Source: Chaetoderma sp. LZ-2023a (lineage: Eukaryota > Mollusca > Caudofoveata > Chaetodermatida > Chaetodermatidae). Taken from it: a stretch of 64,000 bases of DNA. The number at the start of each line of letters is the position of its first letter. The first letter of the stretch is position 1. The notes beneath the pieces were generated by a model. The model made no database searches. It was not told the DNA's origin and saw only the letters and a program-made list of their open reading frames with translations. Positions 22,135 through 32,722 of the stretch are shown here, one piece after another. Where the stretch lies: NCBI GenBank assembly GCA_034401795.1, contig CM067372.1, positions 36,962,897 to 37,026,896 of the forward strand. The letters run 5' to 3'. The translations under genes were made by a program, and so were the position numbers.

Positions 22135-22517
22135 AGTAGTGAAGTGGGGGGGGACGATCGTTATTGTTCTTTTCAGCAGGAGGTCTGGTAGAACAATGGC
22201 GATCGTATGCACAACAATGGCGATCGTCCGCACACAAAGGAAGAACAATGGCGATCGTCCGCACTGGTATGTGAGAACAATGGCGATCATTCCCCCATGA
22301 TTTAGAGATTTGAGAACAATGACGATCGTTCACACATGCTTAGTATATGTGAATCATGGTAAAACCCCGTTGGACGTCCAATTGTTGAAAATGTTAACCC
22401 CTAAAAGTTGGGTATTTTATGTTTTAACTTAGTGGCGCACGGCCCCCTCTGTGGCCCCTCCATGGTACTGTGGTATGTAAGGTAAAAATAATAGAGTTTA
22501 AGTGGTGGTTTGATAAC
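22135..22517 (+). repeat. Polinton left terminal inverted repeat
   Basis: About 383 bp, matching the reverse complement of 34,202-34,633 from AGTAGT through a G-run, the GAACAATGGCGATCG motif array, GTTGGACGTCCAATTG (itself palindromic), CCCAACTTTTAGGGG in complement, and the GGTATGTAAGGTAAAAATAA segment. The two repeats differ mainly in the length of G-runs and by scattered substitutions. Confidence 0.9.
22191..22330 (+). repeat. Iteron-like array in left TIR (GAACAATGGCGATCG)
   Basis: Five direct copies of AACAATGGCGATCG or a close variant start near 22,192, 22,213, 22,244, 22,276 and 22,314. An inverted variant (CGATCGTTATTGTTC) stands at about 22,156, next to the terminus. Intervals of 21, 31, 32 and 38 bp are near multiples of a DNA turn for the first three. 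The same array occurs inverted at 34,430-34,605. Such subterminal arrays are typical binding sites for a transposition or replication protein; that role is inference. Confidence 0.75.
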
Positions 22518-22733
22518 GGAGGTCCTAGGAGGAGGAGGGAGGAGGCTGAGGAGGAATGCTATGGCGGCTGGCTGGTCTCTCTGCATGGCGCTGCTCTTTG
22601 CGCATATTTACGCAGAGCATGCCTGTCTAGTTCACGGTCGATATTTGTTCTTTTTTAAAAGAAACATTTTAGAGTGTAGATTTTACAATTTTAAATAAAG
22701 CTCGGATAAAGTGTGCGCTAAAGACATAACAAA

Positions 22734-23705
22734 ATGGCAGATAATTTAAGCGACGAAATTAAAGAATGTGAAGAGGCGGTTAATGTGATTTTGCAGCAGA
22801 TGCATGACTCTGATGTCGCTAGATTAAACATGGATCTACCCTTTTCACCTGATGAACATGTGGATAACCTTATATATCTGGGTTCTATGTTATATGAACC
22901 CGACTTTACAATTCAGCAAACGTGTGTATCTGATGAACATAATGACATTGCATTACACGATGTAAATGAAAGTGACGTCAACTCTGTTCCTGATTACTGT
23001 GAAGTCATTCCTGAACTGTCTATTACGAATACCGATGCTGATGTTTTCAATTATTTGGATGATTTATATGATTATGACATAATCATACCTGCACAACCTG
23101 CTTCTCCGATGATATAACTGATCATACAAGATCTGAACTATCTATTCATGATCTGAGTACCGTACCATCATCATTTTTCAATTATCCTCATAACGATTGT
23201 GACGTAATCGATCCTAATTATTCGGCCGATGTACTTGATGGACACGATCTAAATTTAATTGACGTTGCACCAGTTCCTGACTATCTCAGGATTTAGCATG
23301 CTTTCTTAATGATTACGATGTAAATTTATTTGATGATGCATCCCTTCTTGACTTTATTGAGCCTTCATCTAATGACCCATCTCTGGATTTAGCATGCCTT
23401 CCTAATGATTCCAACCCAAATTTATTCGATGATGCACCCGTTCATGACTGTATTGCGCCTTCTGCTAATGACCTATCTCTGGATTTAGCATGCCTTCCTA
23501 ATGATTCCGACCTAAAGTTATTTACCAATGTACCAGTTCCAGACTGTATTGTGCCTTCTGCTAATGACTTATCTCTGGATTTAGCATGCCTTGCTAAAGA
23601 TTTCGCTTATCGCATCAATGTTCCTACTCATCAAACTCTTATTGACATGTGTGCAAATCATTCGGCAGATGAAATTAGTCTCATCACTGATGGAATCAAT
23701 TGATG
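22734..23705 (+). pseudogene. Acidic Polinton leader ORF with 32-residue repeats, frameshifted
   Basis: An ATG frame of 127 codons (22,734-23,117) is rich in Asp, Glu and Asn, with no cysteine clusters or membrane segment. A stop at 23,115 is followed, in a shifted frame, by similar acidic sequence to about 23,280. After another shift come four tandem units of exactly 96 bp, with starts near 23,285, 23,381, 23,477 and 23,573. Each encodes 32 residues around SLDLACLPND, then a LFDDAPV-type segment. A stop follows at about 23,700. I do not recognise the family. It sits where Polintons often carry lineage-specific genes. It was probably one acidic protein of about 320 residues or more before two indels. 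Confidence 0.6.
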
Positions 23706-23721
23706 TATAGCAGAGAATATA

Positions 23722-24003
23722 GTGCTTACAGATGATCTACTTAAGCGTTATTTGCAACACTATGAGTATGCTCAAATCGAAGGGTCGGTATTTGATTATA
23801 CCAACTATATATCTGTGGAGACTGTGCGCAAATACCGCAGTAAAAGGTTTCATCTCGAAGGTACTGAATGTAATGTATCTTTTAAAAGTTATCCTATAGC
23901 CAATACACCACTTTCTCATTCTGAGTTCGTGTCAGGCATCTTTCAATCTTTGCTTGATATGTATAGCGAATATATAGTAATGTTAAGCCGAATGACCATA
24001 TGA
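23722..24003 (+). CDS. Short Polinton ORF upstream of PolB, unassigned
   Basis: A frame of about 93 codons with no ATG near its start (first codon GTG), ending in a stop that overlaps the first codons of the PolB frame by 4 bp. It contains VETVRKYRSKRFHLEGTECN and a C-terminal EFVSGIFQSLLDMYSEYIVM. The overlap and the lack of its own start suggest it is the N-terminal part of the polymerase ORF, or the tail of the acidic ORF, separated by a frameshift. No known domain seen. Confidence 0.45.
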   Translation: MLTDDLLKRYLQHYEYAQIEGSVFDYTNYISVETVRKYRSKRFHLEGTECNVSFKSYPIANTPLSHSEFVSGIFQSLLDMYSEYIVMLSRMTI

Positions 24004-27000
24004 GAATCGAGTTGATTCACCCTTCTTTGGAAATGCCGATGGCGATGGATTTTAGGATATGGAATGAAATTACACCTGACGTACTTTTAGAATCAGTGGA
24101 AAAAGTCATTCAGTCAAATACTGATTGTAGGTTATCAGAGGGTTTTGAATTTCACGTTTTTCGTGTAGAGGACTACAAATCAGGTGGGCGAAATGATACT
24201 CTCATAAGTGTGATCGATTCTAGACATTTAAATTTATTAAATTTACATTCATCTGATTTAGATGCATACATGCGTATAAAAAGATGTATTATACCCGCTA
24301 TCGCTGAATATCCATTCTGTTTCGCGGCAGGAATATTTTTAGGAATAAAATTTATTGAGAAAATTAACAAATTAATCTCTGCAAATGAATGGACTAATTT
24401 GAGACGTAATAAAACATATTTGACGCATATGGCACGTGAGTATCATACAGCTTGTTGTATTCCTGAATACGAAATTAATAGTACTGATCGGAACAAATTT
24501 CAGGAACATTTTCGCAATCAATTTTCTATTCACGTCTACTCAGAGTCAATGCGTGAACACCTATTCGGTAGCATTTTCATGAGTTTACCATGCATAAATC
24601 TTATGCATACAGAACGTGATAATCATATATCCTTAATCACGTCTATGGCCGCATTTCTTTTGGTACGTAATTACTGTACACGGTGTAATGCATCATACGA
24701 TCGTGATCACTCATGCGCTGTGCGCTGTTGTAGTTGTCAGACACTTTATTCTGATAAAGGATCTTGTACTTCTACAGATGCTGCGCATAAGATAATGTGT
24801 ACTGATTGTCATCGTAAGTTTTATAACCAACAATGCATGGCGAACCACCTCTCTAATGGGACCTGTGAAATGGTGAAGGTGTGTCCCCACTGTTTCAGTC
24901 GCATACGTAAAGATGATGATGAACACATATGCGGTATGACAAAATGTCACACATGTAAAGAGAAGCATGTATTTACTGAAAATCATACTTGTTATCATAA
25001 AGTAATTGAAGAACCTATTTTGTCATTATCCCATGCACGCTCTATGCATGTGAATGCTGACATTTGTAGTTACGAAGATTTTCAAACATACATCATTTAC
25101 GACACAGAAACATATGTATCGCCTATCGACATTAGCAATACTAATATTCCAGCTGAGCATAAAGTCAATCTCATGGTTGCCAACATATGTTGTGATGCGT
25201 GCATCGAGCAACCGCTCAAAGATGATTGCTCTACATGTCATCGAGGCACGAATTATGGATATGTTCGCTTTCACGGGTTAGATGCAGTGGATCAGTTCAT
25301 TAGCTGGTTGACACATGTTAAAGCTGCACGTGTCAGTAAAAAAATCGAGAGAAAATATGTGTTCTGTGACTACTCGGTGATCGCTCACAATGCACGTGCC
25401 TATGATTCTCTTTTACTCCTTCAATGCATTTGCAAAACCACTAACCTACATCTTAAACCTACAAATATTATCATGCATGGTCCTTCAGTTCTCTCTGATG
25501 TAGGCACTATTCGGTTTATCGATTCCATTAACTTCTTTCCCCTTTCATTACGTAAGGTGGGCGATGCTTTTAATCTTCCTGTTCGTAAGGGGACATTTCC
25601 CCATCAGCTCAACACACCTCAATATTGGGGTACGATAATACCCTTTGCCGAGAGGGAGATATTCTGTCCACAAAATATGAATGTGAATGAATTAATTGAA
25701 TTTGATCGCTGGTACAACTACCAGCTATCTAGACACGAGCACTACGATGTTGATAACAATCTCATCGAATATTTTAATGATGACGTAACTGTCTTACATT
25801 TAGCCATGTCCAGATTTAAGACTTTATTTTCTGAATCGATGGATGGCCAAAACCCATTTGTGACAGGGATAATGCTAGTGGGGGCATGTAATGTGGCCTA
25901 TCGCACTTTATGGCTTCGAGCGTACAGACTTTACCTGATTTCTCACTAAGAGCAAAATGTGCTTATAGTGTTTTGGGTGTAGAATTGGATGGAATTGGTC
26001 AGTCATGCGCTAAATGGTAGTGAACAGAAAATATGCGATCATTATGTGGGTGGAATTGGTGTTTCTGAAAATATTATTTTCAAGCTTTTAGGTTGGAAAT
26101 TCCACAGCCATGAGTCTCCTTGTTGCGGTGATAAATGTGATATGTCATATACACCATATGGTGATCAGACATATGAATAAGCATATTCTGCACTTCAATG
26201 CCACATTCTTTATTTGAATTGGATGGATATACAGTGAGAATTATTGGGGAATGCAACTTTAAGAAACAAGTCGCTGATTTCTCCGTGCTAAATAATTTTA
26301 TCATCAAATTGGACTTAGCCCACCCAATATCCCCACATGAAGCACTATTCAGTTGACCTACATCCGCGATTCGTTTGTTTATGGAAGTGGATGAGCATAC
26401 CATGCTCGAATATTTAGACTGTATTTCCATGTATCCTTCAGTGATGAAACAATGTTGTTTTCCAGAAGGCTCATCTAAGAGGCAATGACTTGAGTGATCA
26501 GACTGCGCATGACTTCCACCTCATGATTTATACTTTCCTGTGCTACCTGCTAGAATAAATTCATGCCTTATGTGTGTACTATGTGCCGAATGTGCAACAA
26601 ATTAACAATGCAGTTTACGTGGAACATGGACTACTCCAAAGTTACAGCTAGCTATATGCAACGGTTATGTCAATAAAAATGTATGAAGTATGGCATTATC
26701 ATGGGTCATCGCAATATGAGCAGCATGGCGACAATGGGTTATTTTCAGAATAAATTAACCGTTTTTTGAAAATTAAACAGGAAAGTAGTGGTTATCCTGA
26801 TTGTGTCAGTAGTGAGAGTGAAAAGATTAATTACGTGGCTGATATTATAAACATGAAGGAATACAGCTCGACCATGCAAACATATCTAATAATACGGGTT
26901 TGCGCTATGTTGCTAAATCCTGTTTGAATATTTTGTGCGGACGATTTTCTCTTCGTGATCATAAAAAGAATAGCATGATATCATCACGTAAAGGTCTACT

Positions 27001-27667
27001 CTCCCTTCTGAATGATAAAAGTAAAACTGTAGGCTCCATTACATTCCTGAACGATAGTCTTCTAATGGCCTCATATTCTGTCAATGGCGAGTACATTCAG
27101 TCACCATTAAATACCAACTGTATTCTTGCATCTTTCGTGACAGCCTATGGCCGAATAAAACTGTATGAAGTCTTGTCCTTACTCGGACGCCGCATAGCCT
27201 ATCACGATATGGATTTGGTGGTATTTAGCACCCGGGAATGTGAGCCAACCATTCAAGAACGAAGTGGGTATCTAGGTTCTTGGATGAGTGAAATCACCTC
27301 CGATTATGAATTAACAAGTTTTTCCGCCCTCGGTCCAACAATCTATGGTTATGAAATGAAGTGTAGTGATGATCCATCGATCGTTAAACAGGTAACGAAG
27401 GTTAAAGATTTAACACTGGGTACTGAACAATCAAAACAAGTTAATTTTGATACAACGAAAAAATCCATCGAACAAATTATAAACGATGGTGGAATTACGG
27501 ATAGTAATAGCATACTACTAAGCTACCCATCTAAGATCCTGCGCACTGATCATTTTAGAATTCTTTCAGTAAATAGCAGTAAGATTTTCAGACCCGTCTT
27601 TGAAAAACGAATTTTGAAACTCAGAGATTTATCATCATTACCATATGGTTACACTAGCATATTATAA
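24000..27667 (+). pseudogene. Polinton protein-primed family B DNA polymerase, broken into at least four frames
   Basis: This gene would copy the element using a protein primer at the DNA ends. The first frame (24,000-25,949, 649 codons) has a cysteine-rich zinc-finger block (residues about 225-331, several CxxC pairs). It then has the 3'-5' exonuclease: Exo I YDTETY (about 366), Exo II AHNARAYDS (about 461) and Exo III YFNDDVTVLH (about 591). The palm follows in broken frames: motif A DCISMYPS near 26,413, motif B KSCLNILCGRF near 26,915, and motif C at 27,201, where HDMDL replaces the expected (D)TDS core. The last frame, 26,900-27,667, runs to the natural C-terminus. Stops at 25,947, 26,178 and around 26,355-26,780 and the altered motif C show it is inactive. 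Cysteine-rich N-terminal regions are typical of Polinton and adintovirus polymerases. Confidence 0.85.
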
Positions 27668-28439
27668 ATATAAATAGTAACATTGCACTTTTTCGGTCAG
27701 TGCGTAAACAATGTCAATAAGATGCGTGCATAGTTTATGAGGAGCATGCAGTTCACTTTAAGAGATGGCATAATTAATGCGCGAAGAATTATACTCGTGG
27801 TTGAAATTAGCAAGGGTTTATTAACCGAATATGTGATAGACATAGTGCATTGGGTTCACGTATTATTGTTGCAAAGCTACATTATTCGATGTATTTCTCA
27901 TTCATAACTTATGCTTAGTTATTGCACGCATTTCAAGTCTTATATTACTGCAAAAATATTTTGACTGAAAGCTGTTGGCATCCACCATGAACTTACAGTC
28001 AAATAGTTTTCAAAATATTTTGTGCATCCAGCGATAATACACACTGACTTTAGTGTACTGAGTCTCTCAGTCGTGTAATGGTTAAAAGTTGGTCGTACGT
28101 GTTATTGTTCATAAAGTGTGCATTGAGTGGTAGAAGACATTGTTTGTTCCATGTGAATACGATCGTTATTGATCGAACAAACGCGTGCCATATATTCAAA
28201 TTAAGCACATCTATGTATGTCATTGTAACACACATGTTCCTCTGTATGCCATTGTGTGCATGGCATTTTCGCCAGATGGCATTCAAACCATGTGCGGATG
28301 ATCGTTATTGCTACTAATGATATATAAAGGCATCAGTTTTGCGCTATGATTATTCATTCTCTGCGATGTTGTCTGATCCTTGCTTTAAATATTTAAATTA
28401 CTCAGTGTTTTGGTGCGATCTTGGTAATTTGTGTAAAGC
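27668..28439. other. Polinton spacer between PolB and integrase
   Basis: No gene seen. It holds a short inverted pair at 27,957-28,022 (TTTTGACTGAAAG ... CAGTCAAAT..TTTTCAAAATATTTTG) resembling the MITE-A centre. It also holds sequences close to the TIR motif: ACGATCGTTATTGATCGAAC at about 28,158 and CGGATGATCGTTATTG at about 28,296. Confidence 0.4.
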
Positions 28440-29602
28440 ATGAACAATATGTTTTGGTGAAAAGTGGTGTATCGATCTACGACAGTTTCATCCTGACGGT
28501 TATCCTACTAAACTCGGTTTATATCTCAGCATAGTAGTGTTTAAACAGCTGCTACAAATCATATCCGATCTTGAAGACGTGGTTAAACGTGCGCACAACA
28601 TTGTGTTATATTTGCTATGCATAGTTGATGCTGTTTCAAAATACGCATGGGTGGAATGCCTGTTTAGTAAAACCTCTTCTGCAGTGAAGAAAGGGTTGGA
28701 AACAATATTGGAGTGTACTGAGCGCCGTCCACACGCTATTCAAACAAACAAAGGGGGCAAGTTCGTAAACCATGTAATGAAGAAGTATTTGAAAGATAAT
28801 GGAATACATTTCTACACTTCTCAAAATGAAACGAAAGCGGCAATGGTAGAGCGTTTTCAACGCACCCTGAAGGGTTGAATATACAGATACATGACACATA
28901 AAAATACACAAAAGTATATTGATGAATTACCTAGTTTAGTCATGGCGTACAATAACACCACACATTCCAGCATGCGCATAGCTCCTTCCGAAGTCGACCA
29001 TAGTACTGAGTTAATCGCATGGCGAAATATATATGGAAAGAAGATGAAGAAGCATACCAAATCTAAAAAACAGTCCTACTCAAGGCGACCATGTTAGAAT
29101 ATTACAAGCAAAAATGCCATTTGAAAAAGCATATTGTGTACAATGGAGTAGGGAATTGTTTAAGGTACGCGAGGTACTTACAGACAAATATCCATACTTA
29201 TATAAATTAGAAGACTATGGAGGTGACCCGATTATTGGTACTTTTTATCATGATGAGATACAGCAAGTGATAGAAGAAAATGATAAAGAGTACTCGGTGG
29301 AAAAAATACTTAAAAGTAGAAAAAATAAAAAGGGACAACGCGAGTATCTGGTAAAGTGGCAAATATATGCATTTACTAAGAACAAGATGAAGAAGAATAA
29401 AGGTAGCAATGTGACAGAAGAAATTAGCCAAGAGGATGATAGCACATTAGAAATAGAAAAGAAAAAGACAACGACTTTTCCATTAGTTTTAAAAGATCAT
29501 TTCGGTAATCCATGTCCTGCTGATCGGGGAAATCGGACACGAAATGATCGGGGAAAAGATGTGCAAAATGATCGAACAAATAATAATATATATATTCTGT
29601 GA
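28440..29602 (+). pseudogene. Polinton integrase (RVE type) with C-terminal chromodomain, broken
   Basis: Integrase joins element ends to the target with a D,D,E triad. A frame to 28,878 shows the IVDAVSKYAWVE core, then QTNKGGKFVN, where the second catalytic aspartate of T-D-x-G is asparagine. It continues with ETKAAMVERFQRTLKG, where the glutamate is kept. A TGA stop at 28,876 interrupts just before RYMTHKNTQKYID, which resumes in the same frame to 29,097. A frameshift follows, then KAYCVQWSRELFKVREVL and a chromodomain, YSVEKILKSR to EYLVKWQIY, in 29,114-29,602. The chromodomain continues into a lysine-rich tail instead of a normal third helix. The mutated aspartate, stop and shift mark it as dead. 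Confidence 0.85.
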
Positions 29603-29603
29603 C

Positions 29604-29840
29604 ATGGTCTCACACAGTGTGGTAGGTGATACTTCCGCACCGCTGCTCAGCGTGATACCCGTTTCTAGTACAGATGGAGGGAATGATATATGTCAGTGGA
29701 CGTTTCCTGATATTCATTACCATGCTGTGTCAAAGAACTACATCGATACTATTGGAATACTTATAATGGATAGAAATGGCGCCAATGTACCATTCAAGGA
29801 TGGAGCATCACTGAGTGTACTCTGTTTGCATTTCAGATGA
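29604..29840 (+). CDS. Polinton capsid-module protein, short (penton/minor-capsid C-terminal-like)
   Basis: An ATG frame of 78 codons starts one base after the integrase stop. It contains VVGDTSAPLLSVIPV, a DTIGILIMD segment, then VPFKDGASLSVLCLHFR at the end. The pattern PLLRxVxV...FDTIEIxIxxDxGxPVPFxxGxxxVTLHFR is conserved in a Polinton structural protein, probably the penton-like minor capsid protein. This frame corresponds to its C-terminal part only, so it is truncated or lost its 5' part. The family assignment is from memory of the pattern and moderate. It overlaps the next ORF by 4 bp. Confidence 0.5.
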   Translation: MVSHSVVGDTSAPLLSVIPVSSTDGGNDICQWTFPDIHYHAVSKNYIDTIGILIMDRNGANVPFKDGASLSVLCLHFR

Positions 29841-30226
29841 TGACAACGATGATGAGAGGGAGAATGAGTGCTCCAGCACTGGCGCGTTACTACGTGACTC
29901 AAGTGGTCCATGGATGTATTCCAGTTTTTGTAGGCATACGTTACCAATCAGGGCATGGACTCGGTAATATCTTATTCGGACTATTACGTTCAGCAATACC
30001 TATTGCAAAAAATGTAGCTAAATCTGTAGGAAAACAAGCGCTTAGTGGTGGAATCGGCCTAGCTGAGGATGTAATGGCTGGAAAAAATGTTAAAACAGCA
30101 TTAAAATCGAGAGCTCGTGGTGTTGCCAGGTCTTTGATACTGGAAGCTGTAACGGCAGTGCATGGTGGTTTAAGACGATCTCACCCTAAATGTAAAAAGT
30201 GGAATAATACAGGTAATGCTCAGTCA
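29837..30226 (+). CDS. Polinton minor capsid / core protein (hydrophobic, basic)
   Basis: About 130 codons. The likely true start is the ATG before SAPALARYYVTQ. It contains IPVFVGIRYQSGHGLGNILF, then an amphipathic or hydrophobic stretch and alternating basic segments (KNVAKSVGKQALSGGIG, then KSRARGVARS). The order aromatic YY..Q.G, ...RYQ.GHGLG.ILxGLxRSAIP is the recognised pattern of a small Polinton protein next to the capsid gene, compared in the literature with adenoviral pVI/pX-like core or membrane-active proteins. No stop separates it from the capsid protein frame that follows. The frame runs on to 30,397. Confidence 0.6.
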
Positions 30227-31509
30227 ATGCGCGTGATACCGAAGAGGAAGGGTCGCAAGTGCGAGTTCTCGAAGAATGAATTAGACATTTTTCAGATGCG
30301 CCCTATAGTGACGACATTGGAGTCTGCAAAATGGGAACAGTTTCAGCCTGTATTGAGTTTATCAGATAATGGACCAATCGAGTTCTACATCAGCTGATAG
30401 ATATTTAGATCTTATGCAATCTTATCTTTCGATTAAAGATAAGCTAGTAAAGCTAGATCGAAATGGTGATGAGAAGACACTCGGGGTGAATGACCTGATA
30501 GCACCTGCCAATAATCTTTTGCATACGATGTTCTCACAAGTGGATGGTTTTTTTGAATGGAAAGCGTGTCAGTGCCTCGAACGAAAATTATGCTTACTGC
30601 TCGTACTTTGAGACGTTACTAAATTATGGCAGCAATGCCGCATCCTGGCATCTATAACTTGCTAGATGGAAAATAGATGATGCTGGTAAATTTGATAATA
30701 TCGCCGATACTAACTTAGGATTTCAAGCATGTAGAAGAATGATGGCTCAGAGTAAAACAGTGCAATTAATATGCCTCATACACAGCTATATGTTTCTGCA
30801 AGACCGATTCCTGCTCAGTTCCATTGATTTGAGAGTACGCCTACAGAGGAGTAAAGATGCATTCACAATTATGGCTGTGGAAGGAGTGAGGCCTAAATCG
30901 AAAATATTGTCAGCTAACTTATTTGTATGCAAAGTTATTCCATCAGCAGATCTGCTAGTGGCACATGCTGTTACTCTGAGACAGACAAGCATGAAATATC
31001 CTATTCGCAGGGTAGTGTCTAAGACTTTCACATCACCTAGCGGTGTTATGAGCATCAATAGAGATAATATATTTATTGGTCAGCTTCCTATTAGAGTATT
31101 ATTCGCTTTTGTACCTAATGATGCGTATAATGGTGTGGCACATAAAAATCCGTTCAAGTTTGATAACAATAACACTACCTGTGCTACATGTTATATAAAT
31201 GGAGAAGGGGTTACAACATCGCCAATACGCCCTTCGTTTAGTGACGACATTTACTCGGACGTTTATTTCTCACTATTCAGCGGTACTGGGGCGTTATTCA
31301 AAGGCCGAGGCTACCTGATAAATAAGTCACAGTTCAGACATGGAACCACGTTGTTCGCATGTGATTTTACGCTAGAACTAGCTTATTTGTTCAGAGTGGT
31401 CTTCCATTTTGCTCAAGCACATACCGCTACAACAAATGTAATTTGCTATGCTGAATTTGATAATACAATAGAAATTGGATCAGACTTTAACGTATTAACA
31501 GATTATTAA
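30227..31509 (+). pseudogene. Polinton major capsid protein (double jelly roll), frameshifted
   Basis: An in-frame ATG at 30,227 begins the N-terminal region: NELDIF, then SAKWEQFQPVLSLSDNGPIE, the conserved opening of Polinton capsid proteins. A frame change near 30,395 continues in another frame (DRYLDLMQSYLSIKDKL, then LLHTMFSQVD) to a stop at 30,609. About 120 bp carry several stops. From about 30,739 to 31,509 a long frame gives the C-terminal jelly roll: DLRVRLQRSKDAF, YPIRRVVSKTF, GQLPIRVLFAFVPNDAYNG, SLFSGTG, FACDFTLEL, CYAEFDNTIEIGSDFNVL. The end of the protein is intact. It lies directly upstream of the protease, in the usual Polinton order. Not functional because of at least two breaks. 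Confidence 0.82.
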
Positions 31510-31514
31510 CAAAT

Positions 31515-31925
31515 ATGTTGAATATATTTGAACTAGAGGATCTATTATTCGGTGACAATAAAAAACGTGAACACTTTCTCGGCGTTTTTCCAATTGACAA
31601 CGTACCCGCACATATTAAATATCACCTGGCTTCATTAGTAATGAACACACATCCCAGTAATAAATCCGGACAACATTTGGTGGCAGTTTATTACACTAGA
31701 AATGGAAATGCTGAATACTTTGATCCTTATGCAGGACGCTCTTCTGATGGAAGAATGATATCAAATATACAAAATGGATGCCATGTGCGTATTTATTATT
31801 TCAACAACGAATGTGTTCAACCAACCATGATGACAACTTGTGGATATTATTGTGTATATTTCTTAAACCATCGTTCAAGAGGTGTACGAATGAAACACAT
31901 ATTATGGGCTAAGAAACAGAGATAA
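31515..31925 (+). CDS. Polinton adenain-like maturation cysteine protease
   Basis: An intact ATG frame of 136 codons, five bases after the capsid stop. Motifs are FLGVFPIDNVP at the N-terminus, SGQHLVAVYY with the catalytic histidine, EYFDPYAG with the acidic residue, and TTCGYYCVYFLNHR with the catalytic cysteine (C-G-x-Y-C). This is the His, Asp/Glu, Cys pattern of adenain/ULP1-fold proteases that process capsid proteins in adenoviruses and Polintons. The usual GTHWVA appears as GQHLVA. Length is normal for the family. It is the best preserved recognised enzyme of the element. Confidence 0.82.
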   Translation: MLNIFELEDLLFGDNKKREHFLGVFPIDNVPAHIKYHLASLVMNTHPSNKSGQHLVAVYYTRNGNAEYFDPYAGRSSDGRMISNIQNGCHVRIYYFNNECVQPTMMTTCGYYCVYFLNHRSRGVRMKHILWAKKQR

Positions 31926-32108
31926 AATGCCGCTATAGTGAAACGTCTGATGCACAGGATTATGAATGAACAGAGAAAAAAAGATCATGTTTAATGTATA
32001 ATTATTTATGTGCTATGTTTTCTTTTTCAATTATCGTGAATAAATGTTGCTAATGTTTATCATTAAAAATGCACGTGTCAATAATAATACATTTATTTTG
32101 TAAAAAAT

Positions 32109-32722
32109 ATGTTATTTTTTCTTCATGTTCAATTCAATTCTATAAAAAATGTCATTCAAACATGGTGCGATGTGTACATGCAATGCAACGGTTATGTTTT
32201 GAAATCTGATGATGTTAATTTTAAGCGGTGGAACGAAAAAAAGCACATGACCGAAATAAGGGCATGTTCAGATTGGAAAGATAGTTTTACTGACAGCTCA
32301 TATTTTACAGCTTTTTGAATTCGCCAAAACGAAAAATGGAATCTTTTTTATGTGATCGCTGGAGAGCTATCGGTTCTACACCAATTGAGTGTGGCTGTGT
32401 CGAGTGGAATCAGTTTCATGAAGTGGTGGTTCGGCAACCATTTCACAAGGTGATCCATGAAATCCAGAACCACTGGGGCGAATATCTAGCAGATATGGAT
32501 GCCCGAACTATAACAAATGGTTGCATACGAAAAGCCAGCTTCGGCATGAATGTTGCCCATGTATGTGGTGCGAGGATGCACGAAAATGGCGATCACAGAA
32601 ATAAGATTAATCATTTATGTGAAAGCAAATTAAAAATAAAGAAATATGCATCCTTTTTAAGGGGCCACCAAAAAAACAAAATTATGTTACATGCATACAC
32701 CCACACGCCAATGGGTGCATAA
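32109..32722 (+). other. Polinton 3' region, two short unassigned plus-strand ORFs
   Basis: Two frames, 32,109-32,318 (69 codons) and 32,315-32,722 (135 codons), overlap by 4 bp and end inside the element. The second contains ESFLCDRWRAIGSTPIECG and WNQFHEVVVRQPFHKVIHEI. I recognise no domain and see no P-loop (GxxxxGKS/T), so neither is a convincing packaging ATPase. A position after the protease is where Polintons often place the ATPase or lineage-specific genes. Confidence 0.35.

Noticed and set aside
26080-26430. 116-codon minus-strand frame in the Polinton
   Set aside because: Shadow of the polymerase palm region, whose motif A reads on the plus strand.
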